Positions 63,523-64,000 of a stretch of DNA of 64,000 bases are shown piece by piece. The first letter of the stretch is position 1. Each line of letters starts with the position of its first letter. The position numbers and the translations under genes are program-made. Origin of the DNA: a virus; the IMG/VR virus record IMGVR_UViG_3300003322_000628, positions 1 through 64,000 of that record; one strand, 5' to 3'. The notes below the pieces were generated by a model, which saw only the letters and a program-made list of their open reading frames with translations, made no database searches and had not been told where the DNA came from.

Positions 63523-63536
63523 TTGCTAGTTAGCAA
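63523..63536. repeat. TTGCTA-GT-TAGCAA palindrome
   Basis: Perfect copy followed by ACGGAG, the ribosome site for the ATG at 63549. Confidence 0.9.
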
Positions 63537-63548
63537 ACGGAGAATGTA

Positions 63549-63671
63549 ATGAAAGTGAGTGCTCGCATCCTGCTTTCGTTTTTCTCGGCGTATGCCTTTT
63601 GCCTCGACCTGATTGCATTGGGCATATTTCTTTTGGTGTTGATGCTCATTAACGAGGCCGACTATGGCTGA
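63549..63671 (+). CDS. Small membrane protein
   Basis: 40 residues with one or two hydrophobic segments (ILLSFFSAYAF; LIALGIFLLVLMLI). First of three coupled 40-47-residue membrane protein genes. Confidence 0.5.
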   Translation: MKVSARILLSFFSAYAFCLDLIALGIFLLVLMLINEADYG

Positions 63672-63786
63672 TTTGTTTCTGCTGATTGCTGTTGTTGTAG
63701 GCGCCGGCGTGCTGCTTTCTGTGCTTGTCCATTGGTACGATGCAGAGCCGGAACAGAAAAGTACGGAAGAGGAGTGGTTTGTATGA
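63664..63786 (+). CDS. Small membrane protein
   Basis: 40 residues; N-terminal transmembrane segment (FLLIAVVVGAGVLLSVLV), acidic cytoplasmic or periplasmic tail. Overlaps both neighbours. Confidence 0.5.
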   Translation: MADLFLLIAVVVGAGVLLSVLVHWYDAEPEQKSTEEEWFV

Positions 63787-63926
63787 GAGCTTTTTACGCT
63801 ATGGCTTTCTATCTCATCTGTTTGGCTGTGTCTGTATATCACGTCTCCACCAATCCCGCTCTTGCTACATGGTGGCTGGTGTTGGGGTTTTCTTTCCGTG
63901 AAGAGTGGCTGAGGGACAGAACATGA
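63783..63926 (+). CDS. Small membrane protein
   Basis: 47 residues; two hydrophobic segments (AMAFYLICLAVSVY; ATWWLVLGFSF). ATG overlaps the previous stop, TGA overlaps the next ATG. Confidence 0.5.
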   Translation: MRAFYAMAFYLICLAVSVYHVSTNPALATWWLVLGFSFREEWLRDRT

Positions 63927-64000
63927 ACACGCGTGAGCGGGAAGTGATGGATGCGCTGGCGACGGCGTTGGCTGGCCTCAAGGACTATGCCGAAGTCGGC
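63923..64000 (+). CDS. Partial gene at right edge, GC-rich
   Basis: 26 codons from ATG 63923 (overlapping the previous stop) to the window edge, starting MNTREREVMDALATALAG. GC-rich like bases 1-700. If the ends are joined, it continues in frame into the partial gene 1-300. Confidence 0.5.
   Translation, partial: MNTREREVMDALATALAGLKDYAEVG

Noticed and set aside
1120-63536. CRISPR array made of the repeated palindrome
   Set aside because: Copies are kilobases apart, partly inside genes, with no regular spacers and no cas genes.
1-64000. Integrase, repressor, partition or attachment sites
   Set aside because: None found in the six frames or the intergenic DNA; the phage looks strictly lytic in this window.
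1-64000. Phage sigma factor matching the TAATGTATA element
   Set aside because: No product shows sigma region 2 or 4 patterns that I can recognise; it may lie outside the window.

Overview
The window reads as most of a large, strictly lytic tailed-phage genome with a podovirus-like virion. It has a short-tail gene set (portal, an N4 gp56-type major capsid protein, tail-tube and nozzle-like proteins, very large virion proteins), no tape-measure or tail-sheath gene, and no integrase, repressor or other lysogeny gene that I can see. A cluster of amide-bond-forming enzymes and a TAATGTATA element upstream of the late operon recall phiEco32-like phages. The host is probably a GC-rich proteobacterium. 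One secreted protein (24736-25401) carries an ANGFE-type motif that I associate with Xanthomonadaceae, and the tRNAs read AGA and GGA codons; host assignment is inference.

Layout. Rightward (early/middle) genes run from about 60.3 kb to the right edge and from the left edge to 32.06 kb. Leftward (late) genes run from about 59.7 kb down to 32.03 kb. The two arms diverge at a regulatory region (59672-60284) with a sigma70-type promoter, four TTAACA repeats at exact 11-bp spacing and palindromes. They converge near 32.05 kb, where the last genes of the two arms overlap tail to tail.

Rightward arm. The region 60.3-64.0 and 0-6.8 kb holds small, mostly unknown proteins, several of them membrane proteins, plus a likely 2-oxoglutarate oxygenase, a miniature deaminase-fold protein and tRNA-Arg/tRNA-Met. 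At 6.8-13.1 kb lies a peptide/amide-bond module: ATP-grasp ligase, COOH-NH2 ligase type 2, gamma-glutamylcyclotransferase-like protein, amidoligase and class II glutamine amidotransferase. Replication follows: primase (zinc + Toprim), HNH protein, GNAT acetyltransferase, DnaB-like helicase, P-loop kinase, metallophosphoesterase, family A DNA polymerase and an SSB-like protein. After tRNA-Gly/tRNA-Trp come a class II (B12-dependent) ribonucleotide reductase, RNA ligase, 5'-3' exonuclease, two HNH proteins, MazG-like, DUF3310-like and a DEDD exonuclease with a zinc ribbon.

Leftward arm. From 58.6 kb down: small membrane proteins and a holin candidate, lysozyme, terminase small and large subunits, portal, scaffold, major capsid protein, a probable decoration protein, tail adaptor and nozzle, internal virion proteins including an 1849-residue protein with an HEGTH motif, a collagen-like glycine-rich adhesin, and an Rz/Rz1 spanin pair.

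The most striking signals are: (i) a 14-bp palindrome TTGCTA-NN-TAGCAA present 15 times intact, concentrated in the early arm, often touching the Shine-Dalgarno of the next gene and otherwise kept in frame inside coding genes; (ii) three enzyme genes whose only start preserving the catalytic N-terminus is AUU or AUC; (iii) the amidoligase module; (iv) TTAACA repeats spaced like an OmpR/PhoB-family box upstream of a -10; (v) an HNH gene broken, or programmed, at an A7 run.
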